The notes: generated from the letters alone by a model not told the origin. DNA of 64,000 nt from Armatimonadia bacterium (GCA_039679385.1 JBDKVB010000143.1:36455-100454), one strand, 5' to 3'; numbered from the stretch's first letter, positions 8,048 to 17,746 are shown. Numbers and translations are program-made.

Positions 8048-10117
8048 CTACTCCGGGTAGTCGACCTTCATGACCACGTCGAGGACCGAGTACACGCCGC
8101 TGCGCAGCTTCGCGGACTTCCAGAGTGCCTCGCCGACCTGCGGGCTGTTCGACGCGCCGAACTGGAAGGTGTTGCGGCCGGCGGCGATCGGTACCGTGAA
8201 CTTGCCGGGCGCGTCGAGCACCGTCTTGCCGTCGACCTGAAGGCTCATGTCCTGGCCCTTCAGAACCAGTCGGTAGGTGTGGAAGTCATCCGTGGTGTTC
8301 ATCTCGTACTTCTGCTTGGTGCTGTACCAGGAGATCTCGCCGGGGGTGAGGATCACGCGGTCACCGGCGACGCCGTTGCTGAAGATGATGCTGTTGATGC
8401 CCGAGATCACCTTCGCCTGAACCTCGGCCACAGTCTCCCGAGCGGGATCGGCGTTCCACGGGTAGACGAAGTAGAGGTACTCCCCGCTATCCACGCCACG
8501 GTCAGCGACGAGCAAGGCTCCGTCCTTCGCCTCGGCGACGCGGTTCTTGCCGAGCGTCTCCGCGCTCCAGGGCGAGGCCGGTATCTTGTCTCCCTGCCAG
8601 GTGACATCCCACAGGTACTTCTCGGTCGGGACGGCCGTCGCCTTGAGCGTAACCTCGTTGTGACCGGGCTTGAAGATCGTTGCGGGCACCGGGTACTCCC
8701 ACCAGGCGTCCTTGCGGGTCGGGGCAGAAAGGTCGGTACCGTTGACGGAAGCCTCCGGCCCGGTCGGTGCGGTCGTCATCACGCAGAGATGGACGGTCGC
8801 GCCTTCGCCTTCCTTGCCGAGCTCAATCGGCACGGTGATTGGCTTGTCCTGGCTGAGCGCCCAGGGGTTGTCCGGTGTGAGGATGGGGACGTTTTGGAAG
8901 CGCTCCCCGTCCTTGAGGTACATGCTTGGCCGGTAGTTGCGGACGGTAACGAAGTAGGTCTTGTCCATCGAGGCCAAGGCCTTCGGGTCACCGATCTCCG
9001 AGAGCATCGGCGCCTTCGGGTTGAAGAAGTTGAACAGGTAGATGCCGTCGGCGCCGGCCTGCCAGACCTCGGCGGCACGAGCCCGGTAGGTCTGCTGCGA
9101 GCCCCGGTTGTAGACCGGCGTCTTGGCCCGGACGCGCGACTCACTCAGCGAGGGGTAGACCGGGACGCCGTACTTGTGCCCCAGGTTGATCAGGTACTCC
9201 CAGGGGTTGAGCTGGTAGTAGCAGGTGCCGCTCAGCAGGTCCACATACCCCTCCTGCAGCCAGCGCTCGATATCCAGGCCCACTGCCCGCGCGTAGTCGA
9301 CCGAGTCCGGCACGCGCACCGCAATCAAGATCGGACGGCCGCGCTTGCGGCCCTGCTCATCGGCCATGACTCGGACGCGGCGCACGAGGTCGGTCATCAT
9401 GTCCAGTTCCGCCTGGCTCGCGGTACCGCCATAGGCGACGGACTTGAAGTAGCTGCAGTGGCGCAGGAAGTCGAGCTCAACCCCGTCGACGTCGTAGTTG
9501 GTGCAGATCTCCTCCAGGTAGCGGAAGGCCAGGTCGCGGATCTCCGGGTGCGTGTAGTCCACGCCGCTCCAGGGGCCGAACTGGGACTTGTTGTCGTAGC
9601 TGCCGATGAGCCACTCCGGGTGCTGGTACTTCAGCGGCGGGAAGAGCGGGTATGGGTTGTCCGGTGAGTGCGCAGCGTCGTGGGTGTCGTTCATGCGCAT
9701 CGAACAGAAGATTTCGATCTTATGCTGCTTGCCGAAGTCCACGACCATCTTGAGCGCATCCGTGCCGAGGTTGATCAGGTCGCGCGTAGCGTTGCGCCCA
9801 TCGAGGACCTGTCGGTCCAGGACGGTGCCCACTTTGGTGTTGTAGGTGAAGTTGCTGAAGCCGGAGCTGATCGGGCAGTAGAAGATCGTATCAACCTGCG
9901 AGCCGACCAGCGGCGAGGTCCTCTGCAGGAGCGCGTTCTCCACCGTGAGCGGCAGGTCCTTGGGGTAGTAGAGCACATCGCAGCCATCGTTGTTGAGGAT
10001 GATGCGGCGCTGACGATGCGCCAGTTCCTTCCGCTGCTGCACGAAGGCGTCCTGCGACCAGGCTTCGGTCATGACGGTCACCACCATTAGCGCAAGTATC
10101 GCGAGACGGTTTCCCAT
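8048..10117 (-). CDS. Secreted GHL10-like TIM-barrel glycoside hydrolase with C-terminal domain
   Basis: This 689-residue exported protein begins with a typical signal peptide (MGNRLAILALMVVTVMTEAWS). The ATG at 10117 is chosen over a GTG three codons upstream because GAGG is well placed for the ATG. Residues 30-380 look like the glycosyl hydrolase-like 10 barrel, with NNDGCDV early, a long barrel, and YDVDGVELDFLRH near residue 210 carrying likely catalytic acids. Two beta-rich regions follow; the last (about 540-680) looks like a LamG/concanavalin-type sugar-binding domain. It is divergent from the propeller/URO-D operon. It probably hydrolyses an extracellular polysaccharide, linkage unknown. 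Confidence 0.75.
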   Translation of the reverse strand: MGNRLAILALMVVTVMTEAWSQDAFVQQRKELAHRQRRIILNNDGCDVLYYPKDLPLTVENALLQRTSPLVGSQVDTIFYCPISSGFSNFTYNTKVGTVLDRQVLDGRNATRDLINLGTDALKMVVDFGKQHKIEIFCSMRMNDTHDAAHSPDNPYPLFPPLKYQHPEWLIGSYDNKSQFGPWSGVDYTHPEIRDLAFRYLEEICTNYDVDGVELDFLRHCSYFKSVAYGGTASQAELDMMTDLVRRVRVMADEQGRKRGRPILIAVRVPDSVDYARAVGLDIERWLQEGYVDLLSGTCYYQLNPWEYLINLGHKYGVPVYPSLSESRVRAKTPVYNRGSQQTYRARAAEVWQAGADGIYLFNFFNPKAPMLSEIGDPKALASMDKTYFVTVRNYRPSMYLKDGERFQNVPILTPDNPWALSQDKPITVPIELGKEGEGATVHLCVMTTAPTGPEASVNGTDLSAPTRKDAWWEYPVPATIFKPGHNEVTLKATAVPTEKYLWDVTWQGDKIPASPWSAETLGKNRVAEAKDGALLVADRGVDSGEYLYFVYPWNADPARETVAEVQAKVISGINSIIFSNGVAGDRVILTPGEISWYSTKQKYEMNTTDDFHTYRLVLKGQDMSLQVDGKTVLDAPGKFTVPIAAGRNTFQFGASNSPQVGEALWKSAKLRSGVYSVLDVVMKVDYPE

Positions 10118-10325
10118 GGGAGGCACCTCGTAAGGTTGTGCAACTCACCGGTTGTGGCTGAGAGCGGCTCGGGTCGTGAGTCCCCTTCAGAAGCCTCGCT
10201 TCGCCGTCTGCCCGCGTCCTCCTCCTCGCTGGTGACAGACGGCTCACGCCCTGGGAAGGTCGGAGTTGATGTGGGAGGAACAGAACCAGGTTTCCGGCAC
10301 GAGCAACACAAGGAGAGAAACTGAG

Positions 10326-11330
10326 ATGAGACTGAAGCAAGTGGTCATCGGCGGGCCGCGCGAGGATCAGCAGTGGCGCGGGATTCCCAGCATCGAGCGC
10401 AGTCCGGGCGGAAGGCTCTTCGTGTCCTGGTTCTCCGGCGGCAAGATCGAGCCCGAGGAAACCAACCGTGTCTATCTCCAGACCAGCGACGACGATGGCC
10501 AGAGCTTCTCCGAGCCGATCGTGAGGTGCGACCCGGAGGGCAAGACCCGCGCCTTCGATCCGTGCCTGTGGTTCGACCCGCGCGGACGCCTCTGGTATAT
10601 CTACAATGTCGGCAACCGCGAGGAAAACCAGCACGGGGTCTGGGCGCAGTGCTGCAGCGAACCGGACGCCCCGCAACTCCAGTGGTCTGAGCCGAAGCGT
10701 CTTGGGTTCGACGTGCCCTTCAGCTTCCGCAGCAACAAACCGACCGTGCTCAGCACCGGCGAGTGGCTGCTCCCCGTCACCTGGGCCGAGGACACCCGGG
10801 GCGACTGGTTCGCCGGCGACCGCCAGCTTCAGGGCTGCGCGATCTCCGAGGACGAAGGCGAGACCTGGACGCTGCACGGCGCGGTGAAGGCCCCCTCCTG
10901 GGCGCTGGAGTGCATGTTCATGGAGCTGCACAAGGGCGACGTCCGTATGTACACCCGCTGCGGCGGCGGAGTCATCGACGAGAGCCTGTCGAGGGATCGG
11001 GGTCGCACCTGGAGCGAAGCCCGCCCGACGACCATCACGAATCCCGGCTCGCGGTTCTTCGTGCGCCTCCTCGCGAGTGGGCGCTGGCTGCTGATCAACA
11101 GCCCCGACCCGAAGGCCCGCACCGGAATGGTCGCCATGCTCTCCGAGGATGAAGGCCGGACCTGGAGCGCACCGCTGATGCTCGATGAGCGCACCAACAT
11201 CAGCTACCCCGACGCTTGCCAGACCGCCGAGGGTCTGATCTATGCCGTACACGATCGCGAACGCCAGGGGGCAATGGAGGTCCTGCTGTCGGTCTTCTCC
11301 GAGCAGGACATCGTGCCCGGACTTCCTTAG
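10326..11330 (+). CDS. Second sialidase-fold (Asp-box) protein
   Basis: This 334-residue propeller protein carries Asp-box motifs including SEDEGETWT, SRDRGRTW and SEDEGRTWS. The ATG at 10326 has AAGGAGAG ten bases upstream; the open extension to 10266 lacks a ribosome site. There is no signal peptide. It is clearly related to the fold encoded at 6848 but differs in sequence, so it is not a recent copy. The URO-D-family gene begins 23 bases after the stop, and the pair is probably one transcript. True sialidase activity is unproven. Related annotated families include exo-alpha-sialidases and other glycan hydrolases of the same fold. Confidence 0.83.
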   Translation: MRLKQVVIGGPREDQQWRGIPSIERSPGGRLFVSWFSGGKIEPEETNRVYLQTSDDDGQSFSEPIVRCDPEGKTRAFDPCLWFDPRGRLWYIYNVGNREENQHGVWAQCCSEPDAPQLQWSEPKRLGFDVPFSFRSNKPTVLSTGEWLLPVTWAEDTRGDWFAGDRQLQGCAISEDEGETWTLHGAVKAPSWALECMFMELHKGDVRMYTRCGGGVIDESLSRDRGRTWSEARPTTITNPGSRFFVRLLASGRWLLINSPDPKARTGMVAMLSEDEGRTWSAPLMLDERTNISYPDACQTAEGLIYAVHDRERQGAMEVLLSVFSEQDIVPGLP

Positions 11331-11353
11331 GCCTCACTCAGCAGGAGCCTGCC

Positions 11354-12343
11354 ATGCAGCCCAGATGGCACATCGCGTTCTGCAACGTGACCGTGACCGA
11401 GTATGCCGGGGTGCCCTACCGGGACTACTACGGTTCGCCTGCGGTGATGCTCGAGGCACAACTGACGGCGCAGGAGGTCGCCCAAGAGCGCTGGGGAGTC
11501 GGGCAGTTCCTGCGTCCGCACGTGGATTCGCCCTCCTGCACCTTCGCCTCCTACCTGGGCGCGCCGGTCATCGAGCCCGAGGAAGACGAGGTCCCGTATC
11601 TCGACGCCGCCCGACCGCTGCTGACGGAGGTGGCGCAGATCGACCGGCTTCGTGCAGGCGACCCTCGCCGCGACGGTTGGATGGCGCGGCGCTGGAAGGC
11701 CTGGCAGTACTATACCGCCCGCGGCTACAAGGTCGGTCTGGGCGGCTATGACGGTGGCGCCGTGACGGCGGCCTGCGAGATCAGCGGCGGGCAAGCTCTG
11801 GCGTGGTTTGCGGAGAGTCCGGAGGCGGCGCAGAGACTGCTGGAGGCCATGGTCGCGGCGACGGAGAGTCTTGCGACCTTCGATGCGTCGCTGCGAGGCG
11901 ACACCTACAGGGGGCTCAGCTACACCGGCGACGACTTCTCCGGTCTGCTGTCGCCGGGGATGTTCCGGCGCTTTGCGGTGCCCTGCTACCAGCGGCTCTA
12001 CGCCGGTCAGGAGCACCGGTACATGCACAGCGAGCTTCTGCGTGCCGAGCACCTGCGGATCGCTCGCGACGAAGTCGGCATCACCGAGTTCCATGGCGCG
12101 GGCTGCAAGAACCTGACCCTCGCGGAAATGCACGAGATCATGGGGAACGCCTTCTGGACGCAGCTCACTCCGCAGGAGATGGAGGAGCTTGAGCCGGAGG
12201 CCCTCGACGAGCGCATCAAGGAACTGGCGGGATGCGGTGCCTCGCACGTGCAGCTCTATCCCGGACGCGGGACTCCCGACAGGAACATGGAGGCTGCGAT
12301 CGCGGCGGTGCAGCGCGAGTGTCCCGGTGGTCCGGCGTGGTAG
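11354..12343 (+). CDS. Uroporphyrinogen decarboxylase (URO-D)-family protein
   Basis: This 329-residue cytosolic protein has the URO-D/cobamide methyltransferase barrel fold. The start at 11354 has AGGAG seven bases upstream. A short N-terminal strand is followed by the helical hairpin region and then the second half of the barrel. The motif EFHGAGCKN near residue 250 places a His and a Cys close together, as in zinc-dependent methyltransferase members such as MtaA, although the spacing differs. True HemE is unlikely because the diagnostic N-terminal RxPxWxMRQAG-type segment is absent. Many such paralogs in polysaccharide degraders have no known role. Pairing with a propeller protein suggests a glycan or methyl-group catabolic step. 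Confidence 0.78.
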   Translation: MQPRWHIAFCNVTVTEYAGVPYRDYYGSPAVMLEAQLTAQEVAQERWGVGQFLRPHVDSPSCTFASYLGAPVIEPEEDEVPYLDAARPLLTEVAQIDRLRAGDPRRDGWMARRWKAWQYYTARGYKVGLGGYDGGAVTAACEISGGQALAWFAESPEAAQRLLEAMVAATESLATFDASLRGDTYRGLSYTGDDFSGLLSPGMFRRFAVPCYQRLYAGQEHRYMHSELLRAEHLRIARDEVGITEFHGAGCKNLTLAEMHEIMGNAFWTQLTPQEMEELEPEALDERIKELAGCGASHVQLYPGRGTPDRNMEAAIAAVQRECPGGPAW

Positions 12344-12355
12344 AGCGCGAGAGCC

Positions 12356-14320
12356 TCACACCCAGAAGCCGTAGGTGGGGATGCCTTTGAAGATGCCGAT
12401 CAGCGTCCAGACGCTACCGACAAAGAACTCGCCGAGCACGAGGCCGATGAACAGCGGCATGGCGGCCCGGTACATCTTGGCCCGGCCGTAGCGCAGGATC
12501 ACGGCCTTCAGAGTCCAGGCGATGAGCAGGGGCAGCCACAGGCAGTTCATGGCCCAACTGCCCGAGACTGCGTAGCCGATGGGATGGAAGGGCCAGCCGG
12601 CGAACCGAGCGCGCCCCTCGAAGAGCAGCATGACACCGACGAACCCCGCTCCCATGGCACCGATCGGGCCCCAGGCCGGTCCCTGCGGACTGGTCAGCCA
12701 GTTCTGCAGCCGCTGGTAGGGCTGGCGACCGAAGCTCCGAGCAGTGCCTCCCCACTTCGCGCCAACACCCATCCGGAAGCCCGGGTCGAGCCATCCCCAG
12801 AAGCTCCCCACCGCGCCGAGTACGGACGCGAGGATCATGGCGCCGGCGAACTTGCGTGCGTCGAAGCCGACCTCCTCGGCCATACGGAAGCCCTCAAGCT
12901 GATGGGGCATCTCGTGGTTGCGGTAGGCGCGGTTCTGCCAGAAGAGGATGGACAGCACCACCAGGTCCTGCTTGCGCAGGTTGGCGGTCCCGACGACCTG
13001 CGGGATGATGAGGTCCGGTCCGGCGAAGTGCAGATCGTGGACCGGATGCCCCAACTCCGCCCGGATACGCGTGACGACCACGCCGAGCATGAAGAAGATC
13101 GCGAAGTAGGCCAGCGCCACCGATAGCGAGGCTCCGCCATGCACGAGCATGGCCACGAGTGCCGCGCAGCCGAGAACCATTCCCCAGAAGGCCACCGGGA
13201 TCGGCAGCGGGTCATCGTCCGAGCTATCGCCTCCCGGCCTGCTGCGGTCACCCCAGACCTGAGACCAGATGTCAACCAGATGCGAGCGCATGGCCCACAG
13301 CGAGAAGGCAAAGAGGCCGACGTATCCGCCGAAGGCCTGCTCGTTGAGATAGGGCGGTGCGCTGGCTGTCCAGCTCTGCGGCTCGAATCCCAGGGCGCTC
13401 GACAGCACCCGCAGCGCCTTCCACCAGAAGAAGAAGAACCAGCACGAGAAGAGCTGGTCCTGCGGCAGCAGGTATCCCAGGCCGATGGCAAAGGGGTAGA
13501 AGGAGATGGGCGTCCAGCCCAGGGCACGCCACGGCCGGGTCTTGATGAAGGGGCTGAGATCCCAGACTCGCACGCGGATCATCGGCACCGACGGGTACAG
13601 GACATGAAGGCCGTTGAGCAGGTCGATGCTCGCCGCCAGGGCGAAGCCGATCCACAGGAGGCGGTTGCGGAAGAGCAGTCCCCGCGGCTCAGTGATCTGC
13701 AACGGCAACACAACCAACGGGTAGCTGAGACGTTCGCGCTCGGTCCACTGCTTGCGGATCAGCACGTTCATGCACAGCATGACCAGCAGCATCAGGACCA
13801 TGTAGACGGACCAAGTGAGTACGGGCACACCCCAGGGGGCCAGGTGCGCGACGGTGTAGGGAGTCGTGCCGCCGTTGAAGAGTGCCTCGAGGGACTTCAT
13901 GTCCCTGACGACCCAGCCCTTCGGCAGGTCGGCGAGGAAGAGCTCCTCCCACTTGTTCTCCGGTGTGGCCAGCCAGAAGGGTGCGGCCATGGCCGGTGCC
14001 AGCATCTGGATACTGTCATGCGCGGCGAGTCCCGAGGCGATGGACAGGCAGGTGTAGACGACCAGCAACTCGCCCTGCGACAGCGCCCAGCGGGGAGCAC
14101 GCCACAGGAACAGTTGGTTGACCCCGCGCAGCAGGAGGATGCAGAAGATAACGTTGAAGAACAGGGAGACGGTGGTGGGGTGCCCGCTGTAGCGGACCTC
14201 CTCCATCATCACGATCCAGTAGCAGTTGAGCGGGGCGAGGAGGCAGACAAGCAGGAGGGAACGCCAGGTGACGGCCGGGCGTGTTGCGGGTTCGCGCAGG
14301 TGGCTTGCGAGCAACTGCAC
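12356..14320 (-). CDS. Large multi-pass membrane protein, DUF6785-like
   Basis: This is an integral membrane protein of about 654 residues with a dozen or more hydrophobic segments from TWRSLLLVCLLAPL near the N-terminus to IGLVLGEFFVGSVW at the C-terminus. The start is uncertain. The frame opens at a TTG at 14383 with no ribosome site, while the GTG at 14320 has a G-rich sequence before it and puts the first helix near the N-terminus. It resembles, from memory, the DUF6784/DUF6785 proteins of Armatimonadota and Planctomycetes, whose function is unknown. It follows two glycoside hydrolase genes on the same strand, so it may import or export their glycans. That role is inference. Confidence 0.7.
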   Translation of the reverse strand: MQLLASHLREPATRPAVTWRSLLLVCLLAPLNCYWIVMMEEVRYSGHPTTVSLFFNVIFCILLLRGVNQLFLWRAPRWALSQGELLVVYTCLSIASGLAAHDSIQMLAPAMAAPFWLATPENKWEELFLADLPKGWVVRDMKSLEALFNGGTTPYTVAHLAPWGVPVLTWSVYMVLMLLVMLCMNVLIRKQWTERERLSYPLVVLPLQITEPRGLLFRNRLLWIGFALAASIDLLNGLHVLYPSVPMIRVRVWDLSPFIKTRPWRALGWTPISFYPFAIGLGYLLPQDQLFSCWFFFFWWKALRVLSSALGFEPQSWTASAPPYLNEQAFGGYVGLFAFSLWAMRSHLVDIWSQVWGDRSRPGGDSSDDDPLPIPVAFWGMVLGCAALVAMLVHGGASLSVALAYFAIFFMLGVVVTRIRAELGHPVHDLHFAGPDLIIPQVVGTANLRKQDLVVLSILFWQNRAYRNHEMPHQLEGFRMAEEVGFDARKFAGAMILASVLGAVGSFWGWLDPGFRMGVGAKWGGTARSFGRQPYQRLQNWLTSPQGPAWGPIGAMGAGFVGVMLLFEGRARFAGWPFHPIGYAVSGSWAMNCLWLPLLIAWTLKAVILRYGRAKMYRAAMPLFIGLVLGEFFVGSVWTLIGIFKGIPTYGFWV

Positions 14321-14468
14321 TTCGGGCCCCCACCGGGACGAGGGTGCAAGGAGGGCGCAGGTCACCGACACAGCCTGCGCCAATTTGCTGTGCGACGGAA
14401 TCCAGGTGGGGCAATTCGCGACCGGCCGCCGGTCCGCCTCCTCAGCAGGGAAGAGAGAAGGAGGCCGT

Positions 14469-16658
14469 CTATCGTGCTCGCAGCGTCAGCGGCAGCGACG
14501 GCTGCGAAAGGACTACCACCGTGCCTCGGGCGGTGACGGGTACCGGGGTTCCGTTGGCCGTGGCCTCCGTGAGTCTTCGGCCCGGAACCGCCAGGCGCAG
14601 ACGGATCTTGCTCGGAGTACCCCGCTCCAGTCCTCGCAGGGCCACCTCAAGCTCGTCACCACGGAGTCGTGCCCGCAGGCTGATCGGGCCCCAGCGAGTG
14701 GGGCAATCAGTTACCGCGAGACCGCCCGGCCCCGTCAGCCACCGTGCCGGGCAGGCCCGCAGCAGGTGCAGCACGTCCTGGTCGCGATCGTCGTCCACCA
14801 GCAGGTGCTTGAGCATCAGTGGAGCCATGGCCTGACTCGGCACCACCTGCTCAGCGCCGCCCTTTACCGTCCGGAACCCTTGCGGCCCAGGCAGTACGGT
14901 CACTTGCTCGTAGGAGGCCCAGTATCCGCGCGAGTGGTGGTGCGCGAGGTGCCCGTAGAAGCTGGTCAGGTAGCCTGCCACATCCTCAGCGTCCAGCAGG
15001 CCGCGCGTCCAGTGCCAGGCAGGCCAGTCGTCGAGGTGTCCGCCGAAGCGGGTCGTACCCAGCAACTCGCCGCCATGATCACGACGGTAGCGAGCGATCG
15101 CTCGCACGACGGAGGTCTCCAGCACACCCGCCGAGACCATCTCCAGCAGGTAGCGGTAGTTGCAGTAGGAGGCGTGGCGCGACTCGGTCATGCGCTCGAA
15201 GGGTGGCGGCTGCACGGGACCGGCAGGTACAAACCCGGAGGGATGCGTCGCAGCCGCTACGGCCGCCCGGATGTCCGCCTGGTATGCGGTCGCCTCTGCC
15301 GTCAGCGCTTCTCCCTCGTGGCGCGTCACCGGGTCGGCCAGGAGCGCTCGGCCCAGGTCACGCAACCCGCGGCAGACCCACACATCGCCGGCGAAGTAGA
15401 ACTGCTTCCACTCCGCGGCGTCACCGTGGTAGTCCGCCTCAGGCAACCCGGGGAGGAGGCCCCGGGTCGTCGCGTCGTCCGACGCCAGGGCCTCACGGCG
15501 CAGGTCCAGGAGACGGCGGGCAACTCGCCGCAGGATCACCAGGTGCTCGTCCCACCAGGACTGGTCGGCCGAGAGCTCCCGGTAACGTGCAGCGGCGGCC
15601 AGCAACTGCCCGTACTCGGCGACCGCGGGACCGTAGTAGTCGAAGGTCCCGTCGGGCTGCACATACCGGCCCAGGTAATGGCTCAGGGCGTCGCGTGCGT
15701 GGTCGAAGCGCCCCCACTCCATCATGGCCCAGGTGAAGAACAGGACCGCCGGCGGGAAGCTATCATGGCGCGGCTGATCGTAGGTGCCCACGCCGTAGCG
15801 CGGCAGCACACCCCGGAAGGTCAGGTCAACAAGTCGCAAGGAGGCGGCCACGCCCTGCTGCACTGAGGCCTCAGGGACTCGCACTTGCAGGCCGTCGGCG
15901 GCCCAGGACTGGTGCCGCAGATGCGCCCCTAGCAGCGCCTGGTAGAAGCCCAACTCAGGCGCGACGACACCGGCACAGGAACGCTCGTGACACAGCGTCT
16001 CTCCTTGCGGCGAGAGGGTGCGCAGGCGACGGTACACCGCGAGTTCGCCGGCTGGACCATCGGCGAGAGCGAAGGCGATCATCTCGACGCCCTGCTGCTT
16101 GTCCTCGTCCCAGGCGCCGTAGCACACCGCGTTCATGGACTCGCCCAGCAGACCGTGAGCACAGCGCGAGGAGGCAGTGATCTCGAAGGCGGCCCCGAAG
16201 TGCCCCTCGATGGCACCGTCTGCACGCACCACGGCACGGTCTTCGGTGCGCTCGTCCCCGAGGAAGGTCATGTCCAGCAGTCGCGGCAGGAGGTCGGCGA
16301 CAGCGGCAAAGGACGGCTCGCCCTGAGCCTGCGCCTGCTGCGCGAGGAGGTCCTTCGAGGCCTCGAGGAGAGCCTGGCAGTGCGAGGAATCGTCCGCCGG
16401 GACACGAGGGAGACTCTCCAGCGACCCGAAGGGCCGCTGGAGCCTTCCGCGCACCATGGGCGGCTCGGTACTGAGGAAGAGAAACTCCGTAGGACTCTCG
16501 AGGACGGCGAAGGGCGTTTTGGTTTCGCGATAGGTGGCGCGCAGCGTCCAGCCGGCGAGCGTCTCCCCGGCGGTGAGGTGGTGCTGAGAGCCCGCGATCC
16601 GGACCGTCGCCCCGCCGTCGGAACGCAGGGCAACCAACTCAGGCTTTGCGGCAGGCAT
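14469..16658 (-). CDS. Six-hairpin (alpha/alpha)6 glycosidase-like protein
   Basis: This 729-residue protein has no signal peptide. The ATG at 16658 is chosen because AGGGGGA precedes it; the longer frame has no ribosome site. The N-terminal half (to about 280) is beta-rich, like the supersandwich domain of GH116/GH15-type enzymes. The C-terminal part is helical, with repeated segments such as YGVGTYDQPRHDSF, QPDGTFDYYGP and HASYCNYRY. It ends in a short beta domain containing RGTVVVL. The clan is recognisable but not the family, so no substrate is offered. It lies between a clan-A-like glycosidase gene upstream and the large membrane protein downstream, all on one strand. Confidence 0.68.
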   Translation of the reverse strand: MPAAKPELVALRSDGGATVRIAGSQHHLTAGETLAGWTLRATYRETKTPFAVLESPTEFLFLSTEPPMVRGRLQRPFGSLESLPRVPADDSSHCQALLEASKDLLAQQAQAQGEPSFAAVADLLPRLLDMTFLGDERTEDRAVVRADGAIEGHFGAAFEITASSRCAHGLLGESMNAVCYGAWDEDKQQGVEMIAFALADGPAGELAVYRRLRTLSPQGETLCHERSCAGVVAPELGFYQALLGAHLRHQSWAADGLQVRVPEASVQQGVAASLRLVDLTFRGVLPRYGVGTYDQPRHDSFPPAVLFFTWAMMEWGRFDHARDALSHYLGRYVQPDGTFDYYGPAVAEYGQLLAAAARYRELSADQSWWDEHLVILRRVARRLLDLRREALASDDATTRGLLPGLPEADYHGDAAEWKQFYFAGDVWVCRGLRDLGRALLADPVTRHEGEALTAEATAYQADIRAAVAAATHPSGFVPAGPVQPPPFERMTESRHASYCNYRYLLEMVSAGVLETSVVRAIARYRRDHGGELLGTTRFGGHLDDWPAWHWTRGLLDAEDVAGYLTSFYGHLAHHHSRGYWASYEQVTVLPGPQGFRTVKGGAEQVVPSQAMAPLMLKHLLVDDDRDQDVLHLLRACPARWLTGPGGLAVTDCPTRWGPISLRARLRGDELEVALRGLERGTPSKIRLRLAVPGRRLTEATANGTPVPVTARGTVVVLSQPSLPLTLRAR

Positions 16659-16723
16659 GATGTCCCCCTGATGGCTGGTGGCAGCGGATGATGCTCCGTG
16701 AGGTGCGAGAGGTAGAGTGGGGC

Positions 16724-17746
16724 TCAGGTCAGCGAACGTGCGCCGTCGCGCCACGCATAGAAGGCGGGCTTGGGCTGCCCCTGCTTATCCACCAGTCCCC
16801 AGGCCGTCTCCGCAGGGCAATCGGGCGAACCGCACTGCCAGCAGGTCTCCTGGTCCTCCCAGCGGTAGAAGAAGACTCCCAGCAGGGCCCCACGCTGTGT
16901 CTTGAGAGCTTCGAAGGCGGCCGCCACGAACTTGGCCTGGCCGTCGGGGGTGTGCCCTTCGCCCCAGCCGTAACGCCACTTACGGAGCTTGCACACCGGC
17001 TGGTTCGTGCGGGCTTCCTCCTCCGTCTGGATGCCACCTGCCGAGGAGTAGCCCCACTCGTTGATGAGGACCGGCTTGCTGGTGAGGGCGTACAACTCGG
17101 CGACCCGCTGAGCCCAGTTCTCCGGACCGCCGGCCCCCCAGGTTCCGTAGTAGCCGTCGATTCCGCAGTAGTCGAGCAGGCAGTCCTGGCGACCGTGCAG
17201 GTAGCCGAAGAAGTAGAGGGACGGCGGCGCGCCGGCGGGGTTATGACCGACGATCAGTGAGGGATCGGAATGCTTGAGGCCGCGAGCAGCGGCAGCGACA
17301 AGATCGCAGGCCTGCCGCGGATTCAGCGGCCCGGCGAACTGGGTGATGTCCAACTCATTGGCAAGCTGCCACACGGGCACGAGTCCCCGCAGGTCCTCGG
17401 CGAGCCACTCGCAGGTGGCCTCGTAGTTGCGCAAGAACTCCTCGCTGCCGAGCTCGCCGTACCAGGCGGGGAAGCGGTTCCTCCACTGCAGCTTCAGGCT
17501 ACCATCGGGCTGGGCGACATAGGTTCCGCCACCCGGTCCCGGGGTGATGCCCATGACCTGGATGCCGGCCTTGGTGAAGCGCCGCACGGCCTCGCGGTTC
17601 TTGAGGTACTGGGGTGACAACTCGCCGCCGAGACGATCCACAAAGGGATAGCCGAGGCCCTGGCGGACCCAGCCCATCCCCGCCTGCTTGAGCAGGTCCG
17701 TGTCGGCGGTCGGGAAGGCAGAGGTGCCGATCATGAGCGGACGCAT
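16724..17746 (-). CDS. Clan GH-A-like TIM-barrel glycoside hydrolase
   Basis: This 340-residue protein has the two glutamates of a retaining clan-A glycosidase in the right order: E131 in WQLANELD (the NE motif ending strand 4) and E230 in LINEWGYS (strand 7). A GHNPAG segment and DGYYGTWG lie between them. No signal peptide is evident. The start ATG at 17746 has GGGAGG eight bases upstream. A C-terminal CWQCGSPDCP segment carries three close cysteines that could bind a metal or form disulfides. It is the first of three same-strand genes (glycosidase, six-hairpin enzyme, membrane protein). The family within the clan is not assigned. Confidence 0.75.
   Translation of the reverse strand: MRPLMIGTSAFPTADTDLLKQAGMGWVRQGLGYPFVDRLGGELSPQYLKNREAVRRFTKAGIQVMGITPGPGGGTYVAQPDGSLKLQWRNRFPAWYGELGSEEFLRNYEATCEWLAEDLRGLVPVWQLANELDITQFAGPLNPRQACDLVAAAARGLKHSDPSLIVGHNPAGAPPSLYFFGYLHGRQDCLLDYCGIDGYYGTWGAGGPENWAQRVAELYALTSKPVLINEWGYSSAGGIQTEEEARTNQPVCKLRKWRYGWGEGHTPDGQAKFVAAAFEALKTQRGALLGVFFYRWEDQETCWQCGSPDCPAETAWGLVDKQGQPKPAFYAWRDGARSLT

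Noticed and set aside
14226..15866. 546-codon open frame antisense to the membrane protein and six-hairpin genes
   Set aside because: The composition is rich in Arg/Gln/His and lacks any fold signal; the opposite strand has coherent genes with ribosome sites.
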